Shown: positions 33,700 to 46,378, counted from the first letter of the stretch. The stretch is DNA of 64,000 bases from Symsagittifera roscoffensis (GCF_963678635.1 NC_087069.1:3110166-3174165); one strand, 5' to 3'. Notes: a model not told the origin generated them from the sequence alone. Translations and numbers: made by a program.

Positions 33700-34416
33700 T
33701 TGAAAGCCGAACCACCTAACTGGAGAGAGCAACCAGCAGGGAGCGTCCTGATTTCAAATTACAAGAAAAACACTGAAGGAACATATCATCGACACCGTAG
33801 GGAAGATTGGACGGCTGCACAGTGTAAGAGTCGGGCGGCTTTCCACGACGCAGCCTGGGCGGAATATTTTACGCAGCCTTGGATACCCAAGGGCACGATC
33901 CACTTGAAATTAGGGGACAGCCTCATCAGGGTTCTAACAAGGATCCAAGCGAGTTGGTAAGTTGGAATCTTGAGTTTTCGGGAATATCAATGCCCCAGAT
34001 GTTAGTGAAGAAGATTCACACGGTCACCATGATGATGTGGAATAACGCCGGCTCTATAGACTAACCGAGGAAAAAGATGAGGTTGTCAGAAAAGGTGAGC
34101 TGTCTCCTGCAGAAGGTGAGGATCTACTTGAACCCTACAATACTTATAAGCTATACGGTAGCTGCAACATTATGCAGGACAAAAACGTGATGAACATAAA
34201 TGAAAGAGTGCGCCATTTTAAGGAGGTAATACGAGATACACAGAAAAAAGTATCCTACCATAGACGTTTCTTGATGACGCGGGGATGATGGAGAGTTCCT
34301 AACTGAATGGCTGCTCCTCTGATCGACCTCCTCTGATGGCAACCACTTTGATCGACCTAAAGGTGTGGAGTGGTTGAACAGTATCTTCCAGAAACATATC
34401 AAGAGTCTAGATATCA
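33700..34416 (+). pseudogene. ORF2 segment with WTAAQCKSRAAF and QPWIPKG (copy 1)
   Basis: Frame 33700-33960 reads NWREQPAGSVLISNYKKN, YHRHRREDWTAAQCKSRAAF and QPWIPKGTIHLKLGDSLIR to a TAA within ttggtaagttgg, a 12-base insertion shared by copies 1 and 2. Beyond it other frames read SMPQMLVKKIHTVTMM and NIMQDKNVMNINERVRHFKE. No known domain recognised. The unit ends 34416. Confidence 0.45.
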
Positions 34417-34681
34417 GAGCCGTTCAAGCTACGGGTTGACAACAGAGCACTCTCTTGGCTGACAACATACTCAATAGAACAAAGCTACATCGGGAGATGG
34501 ATAGTACGACTAGAGGGATACAACATAACAATTGAGCACATGACAAGGAATAAGCACCAAATTGCAGACAACTTGAGTAGGAAAACGGAATTTTACGAGA
34601 GGCAAGAGCAAATAAAAGCCGACAGGCCTGAAATAAAAGATGTATTTTCAGTCATGGACAGGCAAATCTATGTCAGCTAAC
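34417..34681 (+). pseudogene. pol: RNase H C-terminal fragment (copy 2)
   Basis: Starts at EPFKLRVDNRALSWL with no upstream RNase H, because the duplication junction cuts here. The frame is intact through IEHMTRNKHQIADNLSRKTE to IYVS-stop, unlike copy 1, which has a 10-bp deletion. As a fragment without the first two catalytic residues it cannot be active. Confidence 0.75.
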
Positions 34682-34894
34682 CACTCACAAGATAGCTCGA
34701 CAAGTCGGAAAAACAGTTCGAAGATCACCCTCAGCTACATACCGATTACCGGGAAACAAGGATCCCAGAGAGAAAATCAAGCATGCTGGTAAAAAAACAT
34801 TGCTCTAGTCAAAACTAGTCAGAGAAATGTTGAAGGCGAATGGTTATGACCTAGATGAAGTTAAGAAAGGAGAGCGGCAGTTGAACAACATCTA

Positions 34895-35844
34895 ATGAGC
34901 CTGCTTCAAAAGCTAGCCGACGACAAACCCGTGGTCACGAGTAAGAAGGATAATGAACCGGAAGTCACAATAATTAGGAGAACCAAAATGGGCTCGTGCA
35001 AAGACAATCAGTTGGAGGGCAGAGATCCAGAGGGTAAAGAAGTGTTACCAACATACGTCCAGAGTATCCCAGAGGAGGTACTCATGGAGACAACGTTGGG
35101 GAGGAAAAAGTGTCATTTAGGGAGGAGGCAGAGGAGCACCGATCAGATCAAAAGTCCGGGGAGTGTTTGATGGACAAAGAAATAGGTGTAGCAGAAAATG
35201 TATCAGGGGAGTCAGAAAAAATGGACGAAGATTCGACGGAAAGTGAAGATGAGCAAGACAGTCTGTGCGTGATACTAGCGGAAACGAAGAGGAGTAACCA
35301 GTATAGAGAAATGCAGATAGACTCCTCGTCTGGGCAATACAACCTAGAGTATGATGATGCAATTGGAGGAGAAGAACTAGAAATGATAGCAGTATCAAGG
35401 AAACCCTTCAAGGAGCTGTCATGCAGTTCTAAAATGAGGACAAACCTAGGGCCCGAGAGTGACAGGGAAATCTTGAGCGATATAGTATGTGTCAAAATAG
35501 GAGAAGATATCCACAATCCGGGAGAAATTACAGGGCAAATGATGGCGCTGAAAGAGTATGTGAAGGCCAAGTACACGCTATCAGACTTGATTCGGGCACC
35601 GAAGAATGACAAGATGATCAGCCATCTCTCCAAATGGGTACGTACAGGGGCAAAAGGGAAAGGGTATCTGGAAGAAGACAGCTATAAGATCTTAAGCCAG
35701 TTCTACAAAGAAGGAAGGGGGTTACTCTCTCACACGGCTGATGGAGTGCTGCCCTGCAAGAGAAGAGATGAAGAAAAAACACTTCTCAAACATAACCTCA
35801 TCATACTAGCGCAGCTGTATCAGACAGAGTTGCTTTTCAGTTAG
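34895..35844 (+). pseudogene. pol: RNase H-integrase spacer and IN N-terminus (copy 2)
   Basis: Same two overlapping frames as copy 1 (34895-35170, 35110-35844), with a private E-to-S change near 35140 and ISKW changed to LSKW as in copy 3. The TAG before HDRMGH is retained. Confidence 0.6.
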
Positions 35845-36706
35845 CATGATCGAATGGGACATCAAGAAAAAGACAAAGTGCAACAAAGAATACTGCACCG
35901 GTTTGATTGGCCAGAAATGAGGAAATCTTGCGAAAGATGTGTCAATGCATGTTTGTCATGTCTGCAAGTGAAAGACTGAGGAAGATAAAAATCCCACTCA
36001 AGTAGCTTGAAAGCTCAGATTTCAATAAGGTCGTGCAGTTAGACCATCAAAAAATCTGCATGATAGAATCAGGATATGATCAAATACTGATAATCATAGA
36101 CCACTTCAACAAACTTGCGGAAGCAGTACCGCGTCAAGCGGCCTCTGCTGAAAAAACTTGCAATCACCTAATTACACGCTTTTTTTATCAGATACGGTTA
36201 TCCCATGCACATTCAATCAGACAACGAGAAGGCCTATGAAAAGAGTTGATGAAAACATCTCACATTGCCCAAACAAACTCGACGACTTACCACCCACAGA
36301 CAAATGGACTGCTGGAAAAACAAAATAGGACATTAGTGAATATGTTTAGAGTGTACTGCTCGAGGTACAAGACGGATTGGGATAAATGCTTGCCACAAGC
36401 GATGGGACCATACAACATCACACAACACTCGACAACGGAGATCAGTCCTTTCATGATGCTTACTTTTTTCTGCCCAGAATACTAGGGCAAAAGACTTCAC
36501 CCCAAGCCTACGCGAGGGATACAATTAAAATACAACATGAGCTGAATGAAATGTGCAGAAAGAACCCAGCCCAAGTGCAGATGCGAAGACGGAAAAAGTA
36601 CGATGAAAAAATACTACAGGCAGAACCTACACTATGGGACAACATGTCTGGGTGTTTCAGAATCCCTCCAAAAGTAACAAAAAAGTTATTAAAGAAATGG
36701 ACATGA
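35845..36706 (+). pseudogene. pol: Ty3/gypsy integrase (copy 2)
   Basis: HHCC finger, VQLDHQKICM, QSDN and YHPQTNGLLEKQNR as in copy 1. The T run has 7 Ts, so the first catalytic Asp and the Glu share a frame, while the second Asp is still out of frame. The TGA in place of the GPF Gly is retained. Confidence 0.85.
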
Positions 36707-37235
36707 CCATTCATGATCAAAAAAAGTACACCAGCAGGGTCGGTTCTACCACTTGAGCACAAGGCGCGCCTCAAAACATGGAAGGAGTAGAGTACCTGAT
36801 AGTGGAACCGGCATGTGATGTGAACGAGAAGGACACCAGAGAAAAGAGCGACGGCAACGAGAACACGAGCATGGTTGAAAATGAAAAGATAGACGTCCAC
36901 TCGCATGATATATTTTTCGCAGAAGAGGATTGGGATGAACTTGATCAGAACGACGAGCCAGAGTGAATAGAACCAGACAAGCCCATGTCCATGTAAAAAA
37001 GATGAGGGGGCGCAGAAAGAAAAGCATGATATACAATAGGTATGGTGATGACTTCCTGATGGACAAGATGAAACCAGAAGAGCTAAGGGCAGACTTGGTG
37101 AGCATGGGTGACTTAGTCACAGATAAAGAGTGGCAGATCATTAGCGATAATGTACACTTCTGGCAAGAGTATCATAGTGTGACAGAAAGAGATGTGCCAT
37201 TCCGCCGGATTGACACAGCCGAACCCTCCGACTAG
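36707..37235 (+). pseudogene. Acidic C-terminal extension of Pol (copy 2)
   Basis: Frames 36778-36966 and 36963-37235, as in copy 1. Substitutions include RRNK to RRKK (shared with copy 3) and a private FLIDK to FLMDK. Confidence 0.5.
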
Positions 37236-38532
37236 CGAGAAAAAGAGCATTAGCGTTGCTAGTTACGCACTAACAGAAAAGGAGGGTCGGAATATTCTAG
37301 AAGTATTTCAAATTCGAATTGCAGCGGAAAATTTCTGAGAAATAAAGAAAGTGGCGATATTTGGCAGAAAAAGTGAACGAAACAGAACAACCGAATTGAC
37401 AAGTGAAGAACGGTCAAGTGAAAGCGAAAGAAAACAAGAAGCCTCTCATCGTGACGATCACGCACAAAAACACGTATAGCGAAAGCCGATAAGAAGAAAG
37501 GAGGCTTCAGTGGGATAGTCGGAAGGATCAGTACCATAATATGCCACGAAGTTGGAGAAATAACAACATTATTTCTGGAAGAGCACGGAATCGGAGGCCC
37601 GGCGCCCAGAGACTGTTGTATGTTGAGAGACTGTGATAAGCCGACTTTTTAGCTGCTTTAATGCCCTGAACGCTTGAATTAACCCCAATATTGTTTGTAA
37701 TTTCAGAGCATGAGTAGCTAGCAAGAGGATAGGGTCAATCAATCTCCAATGGATTTAGTATATATCTGTCACTAATAACATAGTAAAGTAGGATATTCGA
37801 TTACTGTTCCTAATGGTGGTCATCTAGTCTGGGGATCCGAGATCCAGCTATGTGATTATCCTCGCATGCAAACGGATGCTGATCAAAAGTCGTTTGACTG
37901 ATGGTCTAAAAATGGTAATTTTTACTTAGCACTAAACAGACCAGAAAATCAACTGGCTAGATCTAGACGAAGAAAAACGAGTAGAATTTATGTAACTGAT
38001 GCCGGCCAGTCGTCATTAGGTGCTTTTTCTACGCTCCGTCACTATGTAGTATTTGGGTGAATGTTACAAGAAACCGATCTAGAACAGAGTGAAATAGAAA
38101 AAAGTGAGGATATAAACTTGAGGATTCTAGAGTGGATACATGGCCTGCCAGCCGACGAAAAGGAGACACAAAGCATTCAGCAAGTCGACATATCCGCAGA
38201 CACAAGTTATAAGTAAGGGAAAAGACGTAAGGGAAAAATACAGAAGGGAAAAGAACCCCGTGTTTGGCTGGACAGCGAAGAACCGACCGTTAGACATACC
38301 ATCAGATAACTTCAGCTCGGCATCATCGAGAAATTTTTAGTCCGGAGAGTGGGGGTAGGACTTACCCACACAAAAAATTTAATGATAAAAAAGTTTAATA
38401 TTTAATGAGAAACCTGTGAATTGGAACTTTAGCAGGAGGAACTTGAGCCTACCATTGGAAGAAGTTTCGAGACCAAGTTTGAAATACCAAATGATTACTC
38501 GGAGAACACCTTGATCAAGGACATTTGCATAG
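37236..38532 (+). other. Unassigned plus decayed coding stretch (copy 2)
   Basis: Equivalent of 30428-31724. The decayed LRILEWIHGLPADEK and WTAAKNR-like frames are again present (about 38062-38340). Confidence 0.4.
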
Positions 38533-39054
38533 GGGCAGACTCGCGTGTACTCAAGACTCAAGCCCCAACTCAAGACATTTTGTATCCACTCGAGACTCAA
38601 GCAAGGCTCAAGTCGGACATCTTGTCTATTTCGTTTTGTCGGACAGAACCACTGCGATCTGCATAACAGCATACATGAGCTTCAACGCCAGACTGGAGGC
38701 CTATTTCAAAAGAGAACACCAGAGTGTGGAGTTCTTGTTCAGAAAAAGACTAGGATTGAGAGGCCTGGCGGCGCACTCACCCTCCGTTTCACATGCGCAG
38801 GCAAACACATGTGCTTTTTGTTGAGGAGGGTCAGTGAGAGGACAGTGGTGGACACTGGCCATGTGGTACTGGCCTTGACACGACTAAGGGACTTTCTAGT
38901 GGAATGGGGGATAGAAGAAATCTCAATACCAGTTTACCATCCGAATAGAAGCAAATTGAAGCCCCGGGAGCTGTTTGCTGTCCTGCACGTGGTCTTTGCG
39001 GAATCAGAAATAACACAACATCTACACAAGAAATATTTTTTGAGCATTGCTTGA
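38533..39054 (+). CDS. Macrodomain-like ORF (copy 2)
   Basis: Same open frame as copy 1. Changes include CLFHF to CLFRF, QKET to QKKT, ELYAV to ELFAV, and AETEITLHL to AESEITQHL. All of these are amino-acid changing, so there is no sign of selection since the duplication. It is still open end to end. Confidence 0.4.
   Translation, partial: GQTRVYSRLKPQLKTFCIHSRLKQGSSRTSCLFRFVGQNHCDLHNSIHELQRQTGGLFQKRTPECGVLVQKKTRIERPGGALTLRFTCAGKHMCFLLRRVSERTVVDTGHVVLALTRLRDFLVEWGIEEISIPVYHPNRSKLKPRELFAVLHVVFAESEITQHLHKKYFLSIA
38540..38608 (+). repeat. Inverted repeat, left arm (copy 2)
   Basis: Equivalent of 31732-31800; pairs with 39042-39109. Confidence 0.85.
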
Positions 39055-39109
39055 GTCTTGAGTGGATACAAAAGTCTCAATTTGGGGCCTGGGTCTTGAG
39101 TACACGCGA
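39042..39109 (-). repeat. Inverted repeat, right arm (copy 2)
   Basis: Equivalent of 32234-32301, with a private change (gcgagaaactcg) just outside the arm. Confidence 0.85.
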
Positions 39110-39569
39110 GAAACTCGAGCTGAAAAGGGCGGTACAAGGCAGGAGATTAGTTTTTAATCTAAATAGCATGACAACCAAACTATCCAAGTTTTTTATCCAA
39201 ATTGCACGAAGCTGAAACATATATTCTGATCTGCATGATTTCAATAGCTAAATGAAACATTCCATCAAAGACTGTTCAAATGACGTTTTAGAAGCTTGGG
39301 GGGATTATATTGGTGATAAGAAATTGACAGGTTCAAAGTTCAGTTTTGTTTTTAGGTTGAGTAAGATTTGTAATAAACAAGAATCAAACAGAAACTTCCG
39401 AATTCAAGAGCACGATTATCATCTGTGAGGATTCAGTAATTCACGCTGTACTACAATTTTTCTTGAGTATCTCAATGGTACGGCATTTCTTGAGTGAGAA
39501 TCTGGTCTGGTTGTTTCTTGAGTATTGAACTGGTGAGGTGTTTTCTTGAGTATTGAACAATATACAATA

Positions 39570-40283
39570 ATGGCTGATCTTTTCTGGAAGTCGATGCCAG
39601 CAGCTCTAAAAAAGCCCACACTTGACGAGTTGTACAGGCGCCTAAGGGATTTGGACCACTATCAGGTGGACGAGAAGATGGCAGTTATGCTCAATGCCAT
39701 CTTGCAGCTAGAATCTCAAGAATGAAGGGAGTCAGCGACAGAAGCAGTGCTGATGTTGGTTGGGCTACACATCAAAAGGAATACCAAATCAGGAGCAGAC
39801 AACGTTGCTGTCATGAAGCAGCGAGGGAGGCTTAAGAGGACTCGAATTGACGATTGAGTCTCGGCTTGTTTTTCCTACCAATCAGGCAAGACATGAGAAA
39901 CAAGACTGAAACCAGCAGCAAACTTTTGTCAATCATATGATCTCAACAAACTGAGGAGCTATATCAGGACATGAGTCTGTTCTTGAATGCGATAAGGCTG
40001 AGCTTGACAGGGATCAAGTTAAACATGAAAAACATGAAGTCATTCTTGAAAGAGACTTGTTAAAGCTGAGTTGGAACAAACCCGGAGAAAACATGAGACC
40101 ACAGCAAACTGCGACCAACTGAAATCGGAGCTTGAGCGACTGCAGAGAAAACAGCAGGAAATGGGGAGTGGCGAAGAACGCAAAGTGAAAACACTAATTG
40201 AACCCCTGATGGCGGCGAGATCTGGACCAGATTCAAAGATGAGGCCCCCAGAGCGAGCGGCCATTTCAATCTCGATAGAATAG
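39570..40283 (+). pseudogene. ORF2 N-terminus and coiled coil (copy 2)
   Basis: ATG 39570 opens the 51-codon MADLFWKS... frame with the same TGA as copy 1. The coiled coil is at 40071-40283. The switch from copy-3-like to copy-1-like variants lies within or just before this stretch (about 39540-39995). Confidence 0.5.
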
Positions 40284-40507
40284 CTCAAGAACAGATGAGC
40301 GAGAACCTTGAGAGATGGACTCCTCCGGAACCCACTTTTTCCTTGCAACATCTTAAATCGGGCCGGATGAGGCCACTGATGGTGGATGTCGCGCTAACTG
40401 GCCTGACGACTAGTTCAACTGAGGATAGCCAAGCAAGTGCGTGAACATCATCGCGTCTTAAGGAGCTGCAGGAGAGGTTGTAGACAAGGAATCCTGAGAG
40501 TCCCGCA

Positions 40508-41224
40508 TTGAAAGCCGAACCACCTAACTGGAGAGAGCAACCAGCAGGGAGCGTCCTGATTTCAAATTACAAGAAAAACACTGAAGGAACATATCATCGA
40601 CACCGTAGGGAAGATTGGACGGCTGCACAGTGTAAGAGTCGGGCGGCTTTCCACGACGCAGCCTGGGCGGAATATTTTACGCAGCCTTGGATACCCAAGG
40701 GCACGATCCACTTGAAATTAGGGGACAGCCTCATCAGGGTTCTAACAAGGATCCAAGCGAGTTGGTAAGTTGGAATCTTGAGTTTTCGGGAATATCAATG
40801 CCCCAGATGTTAGTGAAGAAGATTCACACGGTCACCATGATGATGTGGAATAACGCCGGCTCTATAGACTAACCGAGGAAAAAGATGAGGTTGTCAGAAA
40901 AGGTGAGCTGTCTCCTGCAGAAGGTGAGGATCTACTTGAACCCTACAATACTTATAAGCTATACGGTAGCTGCAACATTATGCAGGACAAAAACGTGATG
41001 AACATAAATGAAAGAGTGCGCCATTTTAAGGAGGTAATACGAGATACACAGAAAAAAGTATCCTACCATAGACGTTTCTTGATGACGCGGGGATGATGGA
41101 GAGATCCTAACTGAATGGCTGCTCCTCTGATCGACCTCCTCTGATGGCAACCACTTTGATCGACCTAAAGGCGTGGAGTGGTTGAACAGTATCTTCCAGA
41201 AACATATCAAGAGTCTAGATATCA
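40508..41224 (+). pseudogene. ORF2 WTAAQCKSRAAF segment (copy 2)
   Basis: As in copy 1, including the 12-base insertion and stop. Frame 40508-40768 is the longest open part. Confidence 0.45.
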
Positions 41225-41489
41225 GAGCCGTTCAAGCTACGGGTTGACAACAGAGCACTCTCTTGGCTGACAACATACTCAATAGAACAAAGCTACATCG
41301 GGAGATGGATAGTACGACTAGAGGGATACAACATAACAATTGAGCACATGACAAGGAATAAGCACCAAATTGCAGACAACTTGAGTAGGAAAACGGAATT
41401 TTACGAGAGGCAAGAGCAAATAAAAGCCGACAGGCCTGAAATAAAAGATGTATTTTCAGTCATGGACAGGCAAATCTATGTCAGCTAAC
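41225..41489 (+). pseudogene. pol: RNase H C-terminal fragment (copy 3)
   Basis: Same as copy 2: begins at the junction with EPFKLRVDNRALSWL and stays open to IYVS-stop. It has no 10-bp deletion. Confidence 0.75.
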
Positions 41490-41702
41490 CACTCACAAGA
41501 TAGCTCGACAAGTCGGAAAAACAGTTCGAAGATCACCCTCAGCTACATACCGATTACCGGGAAACAAGGATCCCAGAGAGAAAATCAAGCATGCTGGTAA
41601 AAAAACATTGCTCTAGTCAAAACTAGTCAGAGAAATGTTGAAGGCGAATGGTTATGACCTAGATGAAGTTAAGAAAGGAGAGCGGCAGTTGAACAACATC
41701 TA

Positions 41703-42652
41703 ATGAGCCTGCTTCAAAAGCTAGCCGACGACAAACCCGTGGTCACGAGTAAGAAGGATAATGAACCGGAAGTCACAATAATTAGGAGAACCAAAATGGG
41801 CTCGTGCAAAGACAATCAGTTGGAGGGCAGAGATCCAGAGGGTAAAGAAGTGTTACCAACATACGTCCAGAGTATCCCAGAGGAGGTACTCATGGAGACA
41901 ACGTTGGGGAGGAAAAAGTGTCATTTAGGGAGGAGGCAGAGGAGCACCGAGCAGATCAAAAGTCCGGGGAGTGTTTGATGGACAAAGAAATAGGTGTAGC
42001 AGAAAATGTATCAGGGGAGTCAGAAAAAATGGACGAAGATTCGACGGAAAGTGAAGATGAGCAAGACAGTCTGTGCGTGATACTAGCGGAAACGAAGAGG
42101 AGTAACCAGTATAGAGAAATGCAGATAGACTCCTCGTCTGGGCAATACAACCTAGAGTATGATGATGCAATTGGAGGAGAAGAACTAGAAATGATAGCAG
42201 TATCAAGGAAACCCTTCAAGGAGCTGTCATGCAGTTCTAAAATGAGGACAAACCTAGGGCCCGAGAGTGACAGGGAAATCTTGAGCGATATAGTATGTGT
42301 CAAAATAGGAGAAGATATCCACAATCCGGGAGAAATTACAGGGCAAATGATGGCGCTGAAAGAGTATGTGAAGGCCAAGTACACGCTATCAGACTTGATT
42401 CGGGCACCGAAGAATGACAAGATGATCAGCCATCTCTCCAAATGGGTACGTACAGGGGCAAAAGGGAAAGGGTATCTGGAAGAAGACAGCTATAAGATCT
42501 TAAGCCAGTTCTACAAAGAAGGAAGGGGGTTACTCTCTCACACGGCTGATGGAGTGCTGCCCTGCAAGAGAAGAGATGAAGAAAAAACACTTCTCAAACA
42601 TAACCTCATCATACTAGCGCAGCTGTATCAGACAGAGTTGCTTTTCAGTTAG
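41703..42652 (+). pseudogene. pol: RNase H-integrase spacer and IN N-terminus (copy 3)
   Basis: Frames 41703-41978 and 41918-42652, nearly identical to copies 1 and 2. The TAG before HDRMGH is retained. Confidence 0.6.
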
Positions 42653-43515
42653 CATGATCGAATGGGACATCAAGAAAAAGACAAAGTGCAACAAAGAATA
42701 CTGCACCGGTTTGATTGGCCAGAAATGAGGAAATCTTGCGAAAGATGTGTCAATGCATGTTTGTCATGTCTGCAAGTGAAAGACTGAGGAAGATAAAAAA
42801 TCCCACTCAAGTAGCTTGAAAGCTCAGATTTCAATAAGGTCGTGCAGTTAGACCATCAAAAAATCTGCATGATAGAATCAGGATATGATCAAATACTGAT
42901 AATCATAGACCACTTCAACAAACTTGCGGAAGCAGTACCGCGTCAAGCGGCCTCTGCTGAAAAAACTTGCAATCACCTAATTACACGCTTTTTTTATCAG
43001 ATACGGTTATCCCATGCACATTCAATCAGACAACGAGAAGGCCTATGAAAAGAGTTGATGAAAACATCTCACATTGCCCAAACAAACTCGACGACTTACC
43101 ACCCACAGACAAATGGACTGCTGGAAAAACAAAATAGGACATTAGTGAATATGTTTAGAGTGTACTGCTCGAGGTACAAGACGGATTGGGATAAATGCTT
43201 GCCACAAGCGATGGGACCATACAACATCACACAACACTCGACAACGGGGATCAGTCCTTTCATGATGCTTACTTTTTTCTGCCCAGAATACTAGGGCAAA
43301 AGACTTCACCCCAAGCCTACGCGAGGGATACAATTAAAATACAACATGAGCTGAATGAAATGTGCAGAAAGAACCCAGCCCAAGTGCAGATGCGAAGACG
43401 GAAAAAGTACGATGAAAAAATACTACAGGCAGAACCTACACTATGGGACAACATGTCTGGGTGTTTCAGAATCCCTCCAAAAGTAACAAAAAAGTTATTA
43501 AAGAAATGGACATGA
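42653..43515 (+). pseudogene. pol: Ty3/gypsy integrase (copy 3)
   Basis: As copy 2, with 7 Ts. An extra A in the linker after the zinc finger (gataaaaaatccc near 42796) is private. The GPF stop is retained. Confidence 0.85.
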
Positions 43516-44044
43516 CCATTCATGATCAAAAAAAGTACACCAGCAGGGTCGGTTCTACCACTTGAGCACAAGGCGCGCCTCAAAACATGGAAGGAGTAGA
43601 GTACCTGATAGTGGAACCGGCATGTGATGTGAACGAGAAGGACACCAGAGAAAAGAGCGACGGCAACGAGAACACGAGCATGGTTGAAAATGAAAAGATA
43701 GACGTCCACTCGCATGATATATTTTTCGCAGAAGAGGATTGGGATGAACTTGATCAGAACGACGAGCCAGAGTGAATAGAACCAGACAAGCCCATGTCCA
43801 TGTAAAAAAGATGAGGGGGCGCAGAAAGAAAAGCATGATATACAATAGGTATGGTGATGACTTCCTGATTGACAAGATGAAACCAGAAGAGCTAAGGGCA
43901 GACTTGGTGAGCATGGGTGACTTAGTCACAGATAAAGAGTGGCAGATCATTAGCGATAATGTACACTTCTGGCAAGAGTATCATAGTGTGACAGAAAGAG
44001 ATGTGCCATTCCGCCGGATTGACACAGCCGAACCCTCCGACTAG
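43516..44044 (+). pseudogene. Acidic C-terminal extension of Pol (copy 3)
   Basis: Frames 43587-43775 and 43772-44044, as in the other copies. Confidence 0.5.
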
Positions 44045-45341
44045 CGAGAAAAAGAGCATTAGCGTTGCTAGTTACGCACTAACAGAAAAGGAGGGTCGGA
44101 ATATTCTAGAAGTATTTCAAATTCGAATTGCAGCGGAAAATTTCTGAGAAATAAAGAAAGTGGCGATATTTGGCAGAAAAAGTGAACGAAACAGAACAAC
44201 CGAATTGACAAGTGAAGAACGGTCAAGTGAAAGCGAAAGAAAACAAGAAGCCTCTCATCGTGACGATCACGCACAAAAACACGTATAGCGAAAGCCGATA
44301 AGAAGAAAGGAGGCTTCAGTGGGATAGTCGGAAGGATCAGTACCATAATATGCCACGAAGATGGAGAAATAACAACATTATTTCTGGAAGAGCACGGAAT
44401 CGGAGGCCCGGCGTCCAGAGACTGTTGTATGTTGAGAGACTGTGATAAGCCGACTTTTTAGCTGCTTTAATGCCCTGAACGCTTGAATTAACCCCAATAT
44501 TGTTTGTAATTTCAGAGCATGAGTAGCTAGCAAGAGGATAGGGTCAATCAATCTCCAATGGATTTAGTATATATCTGTCACTAATAACATAGTAAAGTAG
44601 GATATTCGATTACTGTTCCTAATGGTGGTCATCTAGTCTGGGGATCCGAGATCCAGCTATGTGATTATCCTCGCATGCAAACGGATGCTGATCAAAAGTC
44701 GTTTGACTGATGGTCTAAAAATGGTAATTTTTACTTAGCACTAAACAGACCAGAAAATCAACTGGCTAGATCTAGACGAAGAAAAACGAGTAGAATTTAT
44801 GTAACTGATGCCGGCCAGTCGTCATTAGGTGCTTTTTCTACGCTCCGTCACTATGTAGTATTTGGGTGAATGTTACAAGAAACGGATCTAGAACAGAGTG
44901 AAATAGAAAAAAGTGAGGATATAAACTTGAGGATTCTAGAGTGGATACATGGCCTGCCAGCCGACGAAAAGGAGACACAAAGCATTCAGCAAGTCGACAT
45001 ATCCGCAGACACAAGTTATAAGTAAGGGAAAAGACGTAAGGGAAAAATACAGAAGGGAAAAGAACCCCGTGTTTGGCTGGACAGCGAAGAACCGACCGTT
45101 AGACATACCATCAGATAACTTCAGCTCGGCATCATCGAGAAATTTTTAGTCCGGAGAGTGGGGGTAGGACTTACCCACACAAAAAATTTAATGATAAAAA
45201 AGTTTAATATTTAATGAGAAACCTGTGAATTGGAACCTTAGCAGGAGGAACTTGAGCCTACCATTGGAAGAAGTTTCGAGACCAAGTTTGAAATACCAAA
45301 TGATTACTCGGAGAACACCTTGATCAGGGACATTTGCATAG
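44045..45341 (+). other. Unassigned plus decayed coding stretch (copy 3)
   Basis: Equivalent of 30428-31724. It carries private changes (gaagatggag and ggcgtccag near 44358-44415). Confidence 0.4.
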
Positions 45342-45863
45342 GGGCAGACTCGCGTGTACTCAAGACTCAAGCCCCAACTCAAGACATTTTGTATCCACTC
45401 GAGACTCAAGCAAGGCTCAAGTCGGACATCTTGTCTATTTCGTTTTGTCGGACAGAACCACTGCGATCTGCATAACAGCATACATGAGCTTCAACGCCAG
45501 ACTGGAGGCCTATTTCAAAAGAGAACACCAGAGTGTGGAGTTCTTGTTCAGAAAGAGACTAGGATTGAGAGGCCTGGCGGCGCACTCACCCTCCGTTTCA
45601 CATGCGCAGGCAAACACATGTGCTTTTTGTTGAGGAGGGTCAGTGAGAGGACAGTGGTGGACACTGGCCATGTGGTACTGGCCTTGACACGACTAAGGGA
45701 CTTTCTAGCGGAATGGGGGATAGAAGAAATCTCAATACCAGTTTACCATCCGAATAGAAGCAAATTGAAGCCCCGGGAGCTGTTTGCTGTCCTGCACGTG
45801 GTCTTTGCGGAATCAGAAATAACACAACATCTACACAAGAAATATTTTTTGAGCATTGCTTGA
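45342..45863 (+). CDS. Macrodomain-like ORF (copy 3)
   Basis: Open frame as in copies 1 and 2, with a private FLVEW to FLAEW change. GIEEISIP and the VVFAESEITQHL end are retained. Confidence 0.4.
   Translation, partial: GQTRVYSRLKPQLKTFCIHSRLKQGSSRTSCLFRFVGQNHCDLHNSIHELQRQTGGLFQKRTPECGVLVQKETRIERPGGALTLRFTCAGKHMCFLLRRVSERTVVDTGHVVLALTRLRDFLAEWGIEEISIPVYHPNRSKLKPRELFAVLHVVFAESEITQHLHKKYFLSIA
45349..45417 (+). repeat. Inverted repeat, left arm (copy 3)
   Basis: Equivalent of 31732-31800; pairs with 45851-45918. Confidence 0.85.
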
Positions 45864-45918
45864 GTCTTGAGTGGATACAAAAGTCTCAATTTGGGGCCTG
45901 GGTCTTGAGTACACGCGA
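45851..45918 (-). repeat. Inverted repeat, right arm (copy 3)
   Basis: Equivalent of 32234-32301. Confidence 0.85.
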
Positions 45919-46378
45919 GAATCTCGAGCTGAAAAGGGCGGTACAAGGCAGGAGATTAGTTTTTAATCTAAATAGCATGACAACCAAACTATCCAAGTTT
46001 TTTATCCAAATTGCACGAAGCTGAAACATATATTCTGATCTGCATGATTTCAATAGCTAAATGAAACATTCCATCAAAGACTGTTCAAATGACGTTTTAG
46101 AAGCTTGGGGGGATTATATTGGTGATAAGAAATTGACAGGTTCAAAGTTCAGTTTTGTTTTTAGGTTGAGTAAGATTTGTAATAAACAAGAATCAAACAG
46201 AAACTTCCGAATTCAAGAGCACGATTATCATCTGTGAGGATTCAGTAATTCACGCTGTACTACAATTTTTCTTGAGTATCTCAATGGTACGGCATTTCTT
46301 GAGTGAGAATCTGGTCTGGTTGTTTCTTGAGTATTGAACTGGTGAGGTGTTTTCTTGAGTATTGAACAATATACAATA

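Larger units (their letters stand above)
27619..34416 (+). repeat. 6.8-kb tandem unit, copy 1
   Basis: The unit runs from the RNase H codons GAGCCG... to tctagatatca. It contains the RNase H tail, the RH-IN spacer, integrase, C-terminal extension, macrodomain-like ORF with inverted repeat, and the N-terminal part of ORF2. The left flank is unique (start of RNase H). The junction to copy 2 is tctaga-TATCA-gagccg, where tatca belongs to neither parental flank. Copy 1 differs from copies 2 and 3 at many sites before about unit position 5.1 kb and is like copy 2 after it. Confidence 0.95.
34417..41224 (+). repeat. 6.8-kb tandem unit, copy 2 (recombinant)
   Basis: 6808 bp. It matches copy 3 at shared variants up to about 39540, then copy 1 from about 39995 onward. 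Its private differences are few (for example cgatcagatc at about 35140, gaaaccgatc at about 38075). Both junctions (34406-34422 and 41214-41230) are identical, as expected if this copy arose by unequal crossing over between an original left and right copy. Confidence 0.95.
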
